Part shown: positions 32,704 to 42,280 of the stretch, piece by piece | How positions within the stretch are numbered: the first letter of the stretch is position 1 | Layout of the letters: the number at the start of each line of letters is the position of its first letter | The notes under the pieces: model-generated | What the model saw: the letters and a program-made list of their open reading frames with translations, nothing else | What the model was told of the DNA's origin: nothing | Databases searched by the model: none | Position numbers and translations under genes: made by a program | Assembly: GCF_007713685.1 (NCBI RefSeq) | Contig: NZ_VMRJ01000005.1 | Location: forward strand, 1 to 64,000 | DNA length: 64,000 nt | Direction: 5' to 3' | Source: Hymenobacter setariae | GTDB taxonomy: Bacteria > Bacteroidota > Bacteroidia > Cytophagales > Hymenobacteraceae

Positions 32704-35700
32704 ATGAAAGTACCTACTCTTTACCCGTGGCTGTGCGGGCTGGGCCTGGCGCTGGCCGTGGTGCCTGCGTCGGCGCAGCAAAAACCAGCGGCCAAGCCAG
32801 CTGGCGCCAAATCGACCACGCCCAAACCGCCCACAGTGAAGGCGCCTACGGGTGCTACCGGCGCCCGCCTGGTCGAAAAAGTAACCAAAAAGCCCGGCGA
32901 GCTGGTAATCCCATACGAGAAGTACGTGCTGCCCAACGGCTTGACAGTGGTGGTGGCCGAAGACCATTCCGACCCGCTGGTGCACGTAGACGTGACCTAC
33001 CACGTGGGCTCGGCCCGCGAGCAGATTGGCAAGTCGGGCTTTGCACACTTCTTCGAGCACATGATGTTTCAGGGCTCCGACCACGTCGGCGACCAGCAGC
33101 ACTTCAAGCTCGTGACAGCGGCCGGTGGCGACCTCAACGGCTCGACCAACCAAGACCGCACCAACTACTACGAAACCGTGCCGAGCAACCAGCTCGAAAC
33201 GGCCATGTGGCTCGAAGCCGACCGCATGGGCTTTTTGCTGGATGCCGTAAGCCAGAAGAAATTTGAGATTCAGCGCTCTACGGTAAAGAACGAGCGTGGT
33301 CAGAACTACGATAACCGCCCGTATGGCTTGGCTGGCGAGTATGTTGCTAAGACCTTATACCCCTACGGCCACCCATACTCCTGGCTGACCATCGGCTACT
33401 TGAAGGACCTAGACAACTCAAACGTCAACGACCTCAAGAACTTCTTCCTCCGTTGGTACGGGCCTAATAACGCGACCCTGACCGTGGGTGGCGACGTAAC
33501 CGCGGCGCAGGTGCTGAAATACGCCGAGAAGTACTTTGGACCCATCAAGCGCGGGCCGGCCGTGCCAGTACAGAAGCTACCCGCGCCCGTACTCACCGCC
33601 GACCGTTACGTGAGCTACGAGGACAATGTGCGCTTTCCGATGCTGCAAATGGTGTTTCCGACGGTGCCGCACGGCCACCCCGACGAGGCCGCGCTCGATG
33701 CATTGGCCGACGTTATTGGTGGCGGCAAGACGTCGCTGCTCTACAAAAACCTGGTGAAAACCCAGAAAGCAGTGCAGGCCCAGGCCTATCAGCAAAACTC
33801 TGAGCTGAGTGGTCAACTTGCCTTAATCTCGCTTAATGCGCCCACCACGCGCCTCGATAGCGTAGAAGCCATTTTCCGCAAGACGCTAGCCGAGTTTGCC
33901 AAAAACGGCGTGACCGATGCGCAAGTGGCGCAGTACAAAGCCAGCACCGAGGCGCAGCTCATTAACGGCCTGTCCAGTGTGCAGGGCAAAGTGAGCCAAC
34001 TTGCTGCCAACCAAACGTTCTTTGGCAACCCCAACCGCCTGCCTACTGACTTGAAGGAGCTGCGCGCCATCACCAAGGCCGACTTGCAGCGCGTTTTTGC
34101 CAAGTATATCCAGGGCAAACATGCTGTAATTCTGAGCGTGGTGCCTAAGGGCAAGCTCGACGAGGTAGCTGGCAAAGACAACTACACGGCTTCGGCTGCG
34201 GGCTACAAAGCGCCCAACTACGGCTACGACGGCCTGAAATACGTGAAGGCTGTGGACACCTTCGACCGCAGCAAGCAGCCTGCCGCCGGTGCCAACCCGG
34301 TTGTGAAAGTGCCCGCTATCTGGCAGGATAAGTTTGCCAATGGCTTGCAGCTTATCGGAACCAAGAACACGGAAATTCCGACGGCTACCATGCAGCTCAC
34401 TATCCGGGGCGGGCACCGGCTCGAGCAAGCCAACCCTGGCAAGGCTGGTATTGCGGCCCTCACGGCCCAAATGCTGAACGAAGGGTCGGAGAAGTACACG
34501 AGCGAGGAATTTGCCGCTGCGCTCGACCGCCTAGGTAGCGCTATCCAAGTGTTTAGCGGTGCCGACAACACGACGGTGTACGTGCAAACGCTCACCAAAA
34601 ACTTGCCTGCTACGATGGCACTGCTCGAGCAGCGCCTGCTGCACCCGCGCTTCGATGCCGCCGACTTCGACCGCGTGAAAAAGCAAACCTTGCAAGGCAT
34701 TGCTAACCAAGTGACGCAGCCGGTAGTAATTGCCAACAACGCCTACTCGAAGCTGCTCTATGGCCAGAATGACATCATGGGCGTGCCCAGCAATGGCACT
34801 ACGGCCAGCGTGACGAGCATCACGCTCGATGACGTGAAGCAGTTTTACCAGCAGTACTATGCGCCCAACGTGAGCTACCTCACCATAGTGGGCGACCTCG
34901 ACCAAGCTGCCGCCGAGCAGCCGCTGGCCTTCTTGAAGGCGTGGCCGCAGAAAAACGTGACCCTGCCAACTGCTCCGGTAGCCCAGGCCCAGCCCGACAA
35001 GACCAAGATTTACTTCATCAATAAGGACGGTGCGGCACAATCCGAAATCCGGGTGGGCTACCTCACCGCCCTGCCCTATGATGCCACCGGCGACTACTAC
35101 CGCGCTTACCTAAGCAATTACCTCCTAGGTGGCGCCTTCAACTCGCGCATCAACTTGAACCTGCGCGAGGACAAAGGCTATACCTACGGTGCCAACTCGG
35201 GCTACCGCAGCACGCGCTTTGCCGGGCCTTTCACGGCTCAGGCTGGCGTACGCGCCGATGCCACTGCCGCCTCGGTAAAGGAGTTTATGAAGGAAATCAA
35301 CAACTACCGCACCGGCATTTCGGATGAGGAGTTAGCTTTCCTACAAAGCTCGGTGGGCCAAAGCGACGCCCTGCGCTACGAAACCGGCCAGCAGAAAGCC
35401 GGCTTCCTGTCGCGCCTCGTAGAGTACGACCTCAAGCCCGACTACGTGACCCAGCAGGCGGATATCTTGAAGGCCCTAAAGAAGGAAGACGTGACGGCCT
35501 CAGTGCAGAAATACCTACCCGGCGACAAAATGTACATCGTGGTAGTGGGCGACCGCGCCAAGGCTTTCCCTGGCCTGTCAGAACTCGGCTACGACGTGGT
35601 AGAACTGGACGTGAACGGTCAGCCTGTGGCCGCTGCAGCGCCTGCCGCCGCACCAACTGCCGCTCCTGGCGCTACTTCGGCTGACATGCCCGATGGCAAA

Positions 35701-35757
35701 ACCAAAACCGAAGAAAATGGCCAAAAGGTAAAAACCAAGAAAAAGCGCGGCGCCTAG
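32704..35757 (+). CDS. M16 family zinc peptidase, two-domain, exported
   Basis: A 1017-residue peptidase of the insulysin/PqqL family. A signal peptide (about residues 1-24, ending PASAQ) and a Lys/Pro/Thr-rich linker precede the first M16 domain, with inverted zinc motif H115-F-F-E-H119 and a downstream glutamate in VKNERGQNYDN. The second half repeats the M16 fold (FANGLQLIGTKNTEIPTATMQL onwards) without the zinc motif, as in the non-catalytic partner domain, and has the RINLNLREDKGYTYGANSGY motif. It probably degrades peptides in the periplasm. The tail DGKTKTEENGQKVKTKKKRGA is low complexity. ATG 32704 is preferred over an upstream TTG because it begins the signal peptide. Confidence 0.94.
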   Translation: MKVPTLYPWLCGLGLALAVVPASAQQKPAAKPAGAKSTTPKPPTVKAPTGATGARLVEKVTKKPGELVIPYEKYVLPNGLTVVVAEDHSDPLVHVDVTYHVGSAREQIGKSGFAHFFEHMMFQGSDHVGDQQHFKLVTAAGGDLNGSTNQDRTNYYETVPSNQLETAMWLEADRMGFLLDAVSQKKFEIQRSTVKNERGQNYDNRPYGLAGEYVAKTLYPYGHPYSWLTIGYLKDLDNSNVNDLKNFFLRWYGPNNATLTVGGDVTAAQVLKYAEKYFGPIKRGPAVPVQKLPAPVLTADRYVSYEDNVRFPMLQMVFPTVPHGHPDEAALDALADVIGGGKTSLLYKNLVKTQKAVQAQAYQQNSELSGQLALISLNAPTTRLDSVEAIFRKTLAEFAKNGVTDAQVAQYKASTEAQLINGLSSVQGKVSQLAANQTFFGNPNRLPTDLKELRAITKADLQRVFAKYIQGKHAVILSVVPKGKLDEVAGKDNYTASAAGYKAPNYGYDGLKYVKAVDTFDRSKQPAAGANPVVKVPAIWQDKFANGLQLIGTKNTEIPTATMQLTIRGGHRLEQANPGKAGIAALTAQMLNEGSEKYTSEEFAAALDRLGSAIQVFSGADNTTVYVQTLTKNLPATMALLEQRLLHPRFDAADFDRVKKQTLQGIANQVTQPVVIANNAYSKLLYGQNDIMGVPSNGTTASVTSITLDDVKQFYQQYYAPNVSYLTIVGDLDQAAAEQPLAFLKAWPQKNVTLPTAPVAQAQPDKTKIYFINKDGAAQSEIRVGYLTALPYDATGDYYRAYLSNYLLGGAFNSRINLNLREDKGYTYGANSGYRSTRFAGPFTAQAGVRADATAASVKEFMKEINNYRTGISDEELAFLQSSVGQSDALRYETGQQKAGFLSRLVEYDLKPDYVTQQADILKALKKEDVTASVQKYLPGDKMYIVVVGDRAKAFPGLSELGYDVVELDVNGQPVAAAAPAAAPTAAPGATSADMPDGKTKTEENGQKVKTKKKRGA

Positions 35758-35784
35758 GTGCTTAGCGTAATGCATTGAATACTA

Positions 35785-35816
35785 AAGGCTCGTCGCTAAT
35801 CGCGGCGGGCTTTTTT
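35785..35816 (+). terminator. Intrinsic terminator
   Basis: GCTCGTCGC (35788-35796) pairs with GCGGCGGGC (35802-35810), with G-U pairs allowed, and is followed by six T, 30 bases after the peptidase stop. Confidence 0.78.
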
Positions 35817-35961
35817 GCGTTTAAGCAGTAGCGATTATACTCTTTAATAGACGCTTTCCCAGATTAGTTTTTAATGTTTTAGGACAAAAGTTTATATGAA
35901 TAGGCCACTATAATCTGGTTTGCCTGCTATACTACGGCTTCTAATCCACTAGCCCCTTTGA

Positions 35962-38505
35962 ATGAAGCGTACTTCTATACTCTTAGGTAGCTTGCTAGCT
36001 GCCAGTAACTTTGCTTCAGCCCAGACGGCGCCTCCTAGCAATACTGCTTCTGCTCCGCGCGCTGAGGCCCGCCCGGCGGCTACCAGCCTTGGCACCATCA
36101 CTCAGGGATTGAAGAAGTTCGACGGGTACTTCCCTTTTTATTACGACGATAAAACGGGCAAAATCTACCTCGAAATCGAGCGGTTTGACCAAGAGTTTTT
36201 GTATTTCAGCTCGCTTACCGATGGGGTAGGCCTAGGAGGCCCCGAGCGCGGGGCAGCTTCCTCAGCCATTGCCAAGTTCAGTAAAATCGGCCCTAAGGTT
36301 TTTTTGATAGAGCCTAACCTAGCTTATCGCGCCACCAGTAAAAATCCTGACGAGCAGCGCGCTGTGGAAAGTGCCTTCGCCAAGTCGGTTATCTGGGGTT
36401 TCTCGCCGGTGGCCGTGGAGGGCAGTAAAACGCTGATTGACTTGACTCCCTTCTTAGTACGCGACAGCCAGAAGCTGACCGACCAGCTGGGCCGCCGCAA
36501 CTTTGCAGGCCTGCGCGGCGGAGCGGCGGGGCCAGCGCCCGCCCCGTACCGCTTCGACGAAACGCGCTCGGCACTAGACCCTAGCAACACGAAGAATTTT
36601 CCAAAGAACTCAGAGTTTGAAGCGCTTGTGACCTTTGTGGGTGGGCCTAGCGGCACCCGCGACTTTGGCCTAGGTGGCGCCAGCATTGCGCCCGACCCCA
36701 ACGCCGTGACCGTGCGCATGCACCAGTCGTTTGTGGAACTGCCCGACGACAAATACCAGCCCCGCGAGTTTGACCCGCGCTCGGGCTTCAACCAGTTTAC
36801 CTACCAAGATTTTTCGGCGCCCATGAGCGAGCCGCAGGTGCGGCGCTACACCCGCCGCCACCGCCTTGAAAAGAAGAGCCCCGGCGCCAAACTCAGCGAC
36901 CCGGTGAAGCCCATCGTGTACTATGTAGACCGTGGCGCGCCGCCCGATGTCAAGCGCGCGCTTATTGAGGGTGGCGGTTGGTGGAACCAAGCATTTGAGG
37001 CGGCCGGCTACCGCAATGCCTTCATCATAAAAGAATTGCCGGAGGGTGCCGACCCTATGGACATTCGCTACAACGTGGTGAACTGGGTTGACCGCGCGGG
37101 CAATCCTAGGGCGTTCTCCTTCGGCTCGTCGTACATCGACCCCCGTACCGGCGAAATTATCAAGGGGGTAGTGACCCTAGGCTCCGACCGCCACCGGCAG
37201 GACTACCTCATTGCCGAGGGCTTGCTCCAACCATACAAAGACGGCCAGAAGGTGCCTAAGCAGATGGAGGAGTTGGCGCTGGCGCGCATTCGGCAGCTGT
37301 CGGCCCACGAGATTGGGCACACCCTCGGGCTGTATCACAATTTTACTTCTAGCACCCACGGCCGCGGCTCGGTGATGGACTACCCCTTCCCACGCTTCTC
37401 GCTGAAGTCGGATGGTACTATCGACGTATCGCAGGCTTATGCCACTGGTATCGGCAGCTGGGACAAGCGCGCCATCCTGTGGGGGTATCAGGACTTCCCG
37501 AAGGGGACCGATGAGCACAAAGGCCTGGCTGCCATCATGCAGGAAACGCTGAAGGAAGGCCACATCTTCATCCCCGACATTGGGGGCTACGTGCACCCGC
37601 TTGCTAACCAGTGGGACGATGGCGAAAATGCCATTGCGCAGCTCAACAAGCTGATGGCTGTGAGGCGGCACGTGCTCGACACGTTTTCGGCCAATGCCAT
37701 TCCGGCCGGCGCGCCCATGGCCACGCTCGAAGAAGTGCTGGTACCTATCTACCTGCTGCACCGCTACCAAGTAGAGGCCGCCGCTAAGTCCCTAGGTGGC
37801 TTGTACTTCACGCACGCCGTGAAAGGCGACGGCCAAGTGATTACTAAAATGGTGGAGCCTGCCGAGCAGTGGCGGGCCTTCGATGCCCTGATGGCCACCG
37901 TGACGCCCGCTGCCCTGGCCTTGCCCGAAAAACTACTGCAGCAGATTCCGCCGCGGCCCGTGGGCTACCCCAGCAGCCTCGAAACCTTCTCAGGCCACAC
38001 TGGTCCTACTTTCGACCCCATTGCCGCCGCTGAGTCGGCCGCTGCGCCTAGTATCTCCTCAATACTTGACCCTGCCCGCGCCGCGCGCCTAGTCGAGTAC
38101 CACGCCCGCGATGCCCAGCAGCCCGGTTTCCTGCCGGTAGTCGACAAGCTGCTAGCCCAAACCTGGAAGACACCTTTGGTAGCCGGCTACGCCGGTCAGA
38201 TTCAGGTAGTGGTCAACAATCTTGCTCTCAAGTCGCTGCTGGAGCTAGCAGCTAGCCCCAATGCAGCCGAAAGCGTGCGTGGCGAGAGCCTACTTGCGAT
38301 AACTGACCTTAAGCAATGGATGACCAGCCGCTTGGCTGGCGCAGAGTCTCGCCAAAAGGCCAATCTTTTGTTTGGCCTCGCCCAAATCGGTAAGTTTGAG
38401 GAAGACCCCAATAAATTTACGCCTGCCCCAGCGCTAGACTTGCCGCCTGGTGCTCCTATCGGTATGCCAGGCCTAGATTTTCTGGGCGATGATGTAGCGC
38501 ACTGA
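35962..38505 (+). CDS. Zinc-dependent metalloprotease (zincin, DUF5117/DUF4953 type)
   Basis: An 847-residue exported metalloprotease common in Bacteroidota. The signal peptide (residues 1-20, ending ASAQ) is followed by a DUF5117-like region (GYFPFYYDDKTGKIYLEIERFDQEFLY) and an Arg-rich segment. The catalytic motif is H449-EIG-H453-TLGLY-H459, a metzincin-like HEXXHxxGxxH, with a Met-turn candidate SVMDYPFPRF. The C-terminal half is helical (about 560-847, LLHRYQVEAAAKSLGGLYF). It probably processes outer-membrane or external proteins. It is the second large protease in a row after the M16 peptidase, but terminators separate them. Confidence 0.93.
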   Translation: MKRTSILLGSLLAASNFASAQTAPPSNTASAPRAEARPAATSLGTITQGLKKFDGYFPFYYDDKTGKIYLEIERFDQEFLYFSSLTDGVGLGGPERGAASSAIAKFSKIGPKVFLIEPNLAYRATSKNPDEQRAVESAFAKSVIWGFSPVAVEGSKTLIDLTPFLVRDSQKLTDQLGRRNFAGLRGGAAGPAPAPYRFDETRSALDPSNTKNFPKNSEFEALVTFVGGPSGTRDFGLGGASIAPDPNAVTVRMHQSFVELPDDKYQPREFDPRSGFNQFTYQDFSAPMSEPQVRRYTRRHRLEKKSPGAKLSDPVKPIVYYVDRGAPPDVKRALIEGGGWWNQAFEAAGYRNAFIIKELPEGADPMDIRYNVVNWVDRAGNPRAFSFGSSYIDPRTGEIIKGVVTLGSDRHRQDYLIAEGLLQPYKDGQKVPKQMEELALARIRQLSAHEIGHTLGLYHNFTSSTHGRGSVMDYPFPRFSLKSDGTIDVSQAYATGIGSWDKRAILWGYQDFPKGTDEHKGLAAIMQETLKEGHIFIPDIGGYVHPLANQWDDGENAIAQLNKLMAVRRHVLDTFSANAIPAGAPMATLEEVLVPIYLLHRYQVEAAAKSLGGLYFTHAVKGDGQVITKMVEPAEQWRAFDALMATVTPAALALPEKLLQQIPPRPVGYPSSLETFSGHTGPTFDPIAAAESAAAPSISSILDPARAARLVEYHARDAQQPGFLPVVDKLLAQTWKTPLVAGYAGQIQVVVNNLALKSLLELAASPNAAESVRGESLLAITDLKQWMTSRLAGAESRQKANLLFGLAQIGKFEEDPNKFTPAPALDLPPGAPIGMPGLDFLGDDVAH

Positions 38506-38738
38506 TTTCTTAGTTAATTATGAAGAAATTTTGTTGTGCTGTAGCTAAGGACTGTCCGGCGCACAGCGCTCTGGAAAGGCTAGCTAGCTAAACAAGCAGG
38601 CAGCTTTACAAAGAAATACGCCTTACAACCCACTGGCTAAACGATTTTTGAGATGCCTGTCAGCAAGAAGCACTGTCTAAAACTGCGTCGTTTCTTGCAA
38701 CCTAGGCGCTAACTTCGCGGAGCAATTCCTATTTTCTC

Positions 38739-39038
38739 GTGGCATCGTCCCAGCAACACGCGCAACTCGACCGCTTAGAGCGGCAGGTAACCACCTTAGT
38801 GGCTGCCTATCAGCAGGTGCGTGAAGAACTGGCCGACGCCCGCACCACCATCGAGCACTTGCGCGCCGATGGCCGCGAGCGCGAAAAGCAATTGCGAGAG
38901 TACCAAAACCAAGAAAATATTGTTAAACTTGTCCAGACTATAGCCGGCGGGGAACCCACCCAGGCCAACGAGCTGAAACAACGCCTCAACGAATACATCC
39001 GCGAAATAGATAAGTGCCTTGCCTATTTGAGGGAATAA
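38739..39038 (+). CDS. Coiled-coil protein upstream of zapA
   Basis: A 99-residue protein, nearly all coiled coil (residues about 10-65, LDRLERQVTTLVAAYQQVREELADARTTIEHL), ending in NELKQRLNEYIREIDKCLAYLRE. A short coiled-coil gene directly before zapA is a regular Bacteroidota arrangement, and a divisome partner role analogous to ZapB is plausible by neighbourhood. It starts at GTG 38739, about 21 bases after a TAACTTCG promoter-like box at 38710. Only 37 bases separate it from zapA. Confidence 0.78.
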   Translation: MASSQQHAQLDRLERQVTTLVAAYQQVREELADARTTIEHLRADGREREKQLREYQNQENIVKLVQTIAGGEPTQANELKQRLNEYIREIDKCLAYLRE

Positions 39039-39075
39039 CTTGCCTTCACCTATTTGAACTGTCTACTACCTTCCT

Positions 39076-39369
39076 ATGAACGACTTAGCTATCAAAATTC
39101 GCATCGCTGACCGTGATTACCCCATGCGGGTAGCTGTGGCCGACGAAGAGCGTCTGCGCCTAGCCGGCCGGCAGCTCAGCGAACAGCTGCGCGAGTATCG
39201 GGAAAAGTATGGCATTCAGGACAAACAAGACCTGCTGGCGATGGTAGCCCTCGCCACCATGGCTGACTCTTTGAAAGTTAGCAAAGAAAAGGATGGAACC
39301 GATGCAGCCCTTACCGAGCGCCTAGCGCGCCTCGATGAGCTGCTGTCTGGCGTGGTGCTGGCTGCCTAG
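39076..39369 (+). CDS. zapA: Cell division protein ZapA
   Basis: A 97-residue ZapA-family protein that binds FtsZ and bundles its filaments at the division ring. The N-terminal beta hairpin is IKIRIADRDYPMRVAVADEERLRLAGR. The helical C-terminus is EQLREYREKYGIQDKQDLLAMVALATMADSLK, the family core. Length and position just before rny, after the coiled-coil gene, match other Bacteroidota. The stop at 39367-39369 overlaps a CCTAGG. Confidence 0.9.
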   Translation: MNDLAIKIRIADRDYPMRVAVADEERLRLAGRQLSEQLREYREKYGIQDKQDLLAMVALATMADSLKVSKEKDGTDAALTERLARLDELLSGVVLAA

Positions 39370-39396
39370 GGCGGCCGAGTAGCACCCGTATTTCGT

Positions 39397-39412
39397 TGGC
39401 CCGGCCGGGCCA
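39397..39412. repeat. 16-base perfect palindrome in the zapA-rny gap
   Basis: TGGCCCGGCCGGGCCA is its own complement. It stands in a 124-base GC-rich gap, followed by GGGGCAAGCGGCCCC, another small stem. It may be an attenuator or a structured leader of rny; there is no T tract. Confidence 0.5.
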
Positions 39413-39493
39413 GATGGGGCAAGCGGCCCCACTAGTCCTGGCCTGGTAACTTGCGCATGGCTATGGTTTGAGTCACTTCACTTCCATAACTTC

Positions 39494-41194
39494 ATGTCAT
39501 CCATTCTTTTATATTGCGTGCTGACGGCCGTCATTGCCTTAATTGGCGGACTGGTCATTGGCCGCCAGCTGGCCAGTAAGGCCCGCCAAGACCACGAAGC
39601 CGAAGCTAGAGCCAAGGCTCAGCTCTTATTAGAAGAGGCCGAAACACAGGCCACCCGCACCCGCGACGAGCGCATCCAGCAGTCGAAGGATAAGTTTCGT
39701 AACCTGAAGAACGAGTACGAGCAGGAGCAAAAGCGCCAGCGTCGTGAGTTTGAAGCCGAAAGCCAGCGCTTAAAAACCGCTTTAGAGCAGGAGTTGACTG
39801 AGCGGCGCCAGGGCGTGCTAGCCCAAGAGCAGAGCATTAAGCACCTCACTGACACGACCCAGAAGCAACTCGAAGTGCTCCAGCACAAAGAAAAAGAGCT
39901 GGAAACCACCCGCGAGAAAGTGCAGGCCGATGCCGAACACCAACGCACTCGCTTCGAGCAGCAGGAAGAAAAGCGCCAAGCCAAGCACGAAGCCGCCGTG
40001 GCCGAACTACAAGCCAAGCAGCAGGAAGCCGAAGAGCGGCTGCACGAAGTGCAAGGCCAGCTTGAAAAAGTGGCCGGCCTCACTGCCGCCGAAGCCCGCG
40101 AGCAACTAGTAGAAAGTCTCAAAAATGAGGCGCAGTTACAAGCTTCATCCTACATCAAGGACACCGTGGCGCAGGCCAAGCTCACGGCCACCAAAGACGC
40201 GAAGAAAGTGGTGCTAGAAACCATTCAGCGTACGGCTTCGGAGCATGCCATCGAGAACTGCGTGTCAGTGTTCAACATTGAAAGCGACGATGTCAAGGGC
40301 AAGATTATCGGCCGTGAGGGCCGCAACATCCGGGCGCTAGAAGCCGCGACTGGCGTGGAAGTTATCGTAGACGACACGCCCGAGGCCATCATCATTTCGG
40401 GCTTTGACCCAGTGCGCCGCGAAATTGCGCGACTTTCGCTGCACTTGCTAGTGAAAGACGGCCGTATTCACCCCGCCCGTGTAGAGGAAATTGTGGCTAA
40501 AACCACTAAGAAAATAGAGGAGGAAATCATTGAGATTGGTGAGCGTACTGTTATCGACCTAGGCATTCACGGCTTGCACCCCGAGCTGATTCGGATGGTA
40601 GGCCGCATGCGCTTCCGCTCGTCGTATGGCCAGAACCTGCTGCAACACAGCCGCGAGGTAGCAAACCTATGCGCCACCATGGCCGCCGAGCTTGGCCTCA
40701 ATGTGAAGCACGCTCGCCGCGCCGGCCTGCTCCACGACATCGGCAAGGTGAGTACCGAGGAGCCTGAACTGCCCCACGCCATCCTAGGGATGGAAATGGC
40801 GAAGAAATACAAGGAACATCCTGACGTAGTGAACGCCATCGGCGCCCACCACGACGAGATGGAGATGACAGCATTGATTTCGCCTATTGTGCAGGCCTGC
40901 GACGCTATTTCAGGCTCGCGCCCCGGCGCCCGCCGCGAAATGATGGAGAGCTACATCAAGCGCCTCAAACAACTGGAAGAAACAGCTGGTGCTTTCAAAG
41001 GTGTCAACCAGACCTACGCCATCCAGGCTGGCCGTGAGCTACGCGTTATCGTTGATGCCGAGAATGTAAGTGATGAGCGTGCTGGCGAGCTAAGCTTCGA
41101 AATTTCACAGAAAATCGAGAAAGAAATGCAATATCCCGGTCAGATTAAAGTGACTGTAATTCGGGAGATGCGCTCGGTGGCCTATGCGAAGTAA
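39494..41194 (+). CDS. rny: Ribonuclease Y
   Basis: A 566-residue membrane-anchored endoribonuclease that starts decay of many mRNAs. An N-terminal helix (about residues 4-24) is followed by a long coiled coil (about 30-210), a KH RNA-binding domain (SDDVKGKIIGREGRNIRALEAATGVEVIVD), and an HD catalytic domain with LQHSREVANL and GLLHDIGKV (the HD pair) and ending in GQIKVTVIREMRSVAYAK. It follows zapA on the same strand after a 124-base gap. A perfect terminator follows the stop. Confidence 0.97.
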   Translation: MSSILLYCVLTAVIALIGGLVIGRQLASKARQDHEAEARAKAQLLLEEAETQATRTRDERIQQSKDKFRNLKNEYEQEQKRQRREFEAESQRLKTALEQELTERRQGVLAQEQSIKHLTDTTQKQLEVLQHKEKELETTREKVQADAEHQRTRFEQQEEKRQAKHEAAVAELQAKQQEAEERLHEVQGQLEKVAGLTAAEAREQLVESLKNEAQLQASSYIKDTVAQAKLTATKDAKKVVLETIQRTASEHAIENCVSVFNIESDDVKGKIIGREGRNIRALEAATGVEVIVDDTPEAIIISGFDPVRREIARLSLHLLVKDGRIHPARVEEIVAKTTKKIEEEIIEIGERTVIDLGIHGLHPELIRMVGRMRFRSSYGQNLLQHSREVANLCATMAAELGLNVKHARRAGLLHDIGKVSTEEPELPHAILGMEMAKKYKEHPDVVNAIGAHHDEMEMTALISPIVQACDAISGSRPGARREMMESYIKRLKQLEETAGAFKGVNQTYAIQAGRELRVIVDAENVSDERAGELSFEISQKIEKEMQYPGQIKVTVIREMRSVAYAK

Positions 41195-41204
41195 GCCCTA
41201 GCTT

Positions 41205-41255
41205 ACCCAATAAAAAGCCCTTGTAGCTACTAGCTGCAAGGGCTTTTTATTGGGT
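41205..41255 (+). terminator. rny terminator
   Basis: Perfect 19-bp arms (ACCCAATAAAAAGCCCTTG at 41205-41223; complement at 41237-41255) include A and T runs, so it can work in both directions, with a 13-base loop. Confidence 0.93.
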
Positions 41256-41351
41256 AGTCCTTCTGTTGTATCCTTCCTACCGAGCTTGCGAAGCATATTG
41301 CTTGGGAAATGAAGAATAATCGAGCGAGTTAACGGTTGTAACGCACTAAGT

Positions 41352-42212
41352 ATGTACAAACTACATTTTCTTGGCATAGTGGTGGCTGCTGGAGCGCTTC
41401 TTACAGCTTGCGCTGCTGGGCCCTACGCGGCTACAAACAAGGTTTACAAGCGTCAGGCCCGCGACTTGGCCAAGCAGCTGCGGGAGCAGCCAACATTGGC
41501 TGCCGATAGCCTGCCACCAGCACCATACTGGGCTGGTACCGTCAATTTTAATTTGCGCAAGCCTAACTATGTCATCATTCACCATACGGCACAGCACAGT
41601 ACTGAACAGACACTCAAAACCTTCACGTTGACCAAAACGCAGGTGAGCGCCCACTATGTAATTGGGCGCGATGGCCAAACCTTTCACATGCTTAATGACT
41701 ACCTGCGAGCCTGGCATGGCGGGGCTGCTCGCTGGGGTAACGTTACTGATATCAATTCAGTATCAATCGGTATTGAGTTAGACAACGACGGCACCGAGCC
41801 ATTTCAAGAAGCGCAACTTGCAAGCCTGCTGCGGGTCCTAGGTAGTCTAAAGCGCACGTATAATATTCCGACGGCCAATTTTATTGGGCACGGTGACATC
41901 GCGCCCACGCGCAAAAACGACCCGAGCGCGCTGTTTCCGTGGCAGCGGCTGGCGGCACGAGGCTTCGGGCTCTGGTACGATGAGCTAGTGTTAAGTGATA
42001 CCACCGCTGCGCCTTTTGCTACCGATTCGCTCGGGCTGGCTCTGCCAGGCATCACGCCCCGTGAAGCCCTGCGCATTATTGGCTACGACACGCAGGATAT
42101 GCCCGCGGCTATTCGAGCCTTCAAGCGACATTTTGTGCCCTACGATAGCAGCGCCGAAATAACAGAGCGTGACCGCCGCATATTATTTAATCTTTACCGT
42201 AAATGGCTATAA
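41352..42212 (+). CDS. Lipoprotein N-acetylmuramoyl-L-alanine amidase
   Basis: A 286-residue amidase_2 (PGRP/AmpD-type) enzyme that cuts the bond between MurNAc and the stem peptide. The lipobox LLTAC places Cys20 at the mature N-terminus, so the enzyme is probably anchored in the outer membrane facing the periplasm. The zinc site shows H-H in YVIIHHTAQHS and the later GHGDIAPTRKNDP, with AWHGGAARWGN in between. The C-terminal ~90 residues (EALRIIGYDTQDMPAAIRAFKRHF) look like a peptidoglycan-binding helical domain. It lies between two terminators, so it is monocistronic. Confidence 0.92.
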   Translation: MYKLHFLGIVVAAGALLTACAAGPYAATNKVYKRQARDLAKQLREQPTLAADSLPPAPYWAGTVNFNLRKPNYVIIHHTAQHSTEQTLKTFTLTKTQVSAHYVIGRDGQTFHMLNDYLRAWHGGAARWGNVTDINSVSIGIELDNDGTEPFQEAQLASLLRVLGSLKRTYNIPTANFIGHGDIAPTRKNDPSALFPWQRLAARGFGLWYDELVLSDTTAAPFATDSLGLALPGITPREALRIIGYDTQDMPAAIRAFKRHFVPYDSSAEITERDRRILFNLYRKWL

Positions 42213-42214
42213 AG

Positions 42215-42268
42215 TAAGAGCCAGCCTAGCTAGCCCTAGGTCACTAGGGCTAGCTAGGCTGGCTCTTA
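42215..42268. terminator. Bidirectional terminator with 25-bp perfect arms
   Basis: 42215-42239 and 42244-42268 are exact complements around the loop GTCA. It separates the convergent amidase and acyl-CoA-binding genes. The stem includes CTAGCTAG and CCTAGG-like sequence. Confidence 0.9.
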
Positions 42269-42280
42269 CAGCGCGGAAAC

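Noticed and set aside
33886..34470. Long antisense open frame within the M16 peptidase
   Set aside because: Same shadow effect; the + strand holds the whole protease with its domain order.
37177..37770. 197-residue antisense frame within the metalloprotease
   Set aside because: No start context or motif; it is an antisense shadow of the zincin gene.
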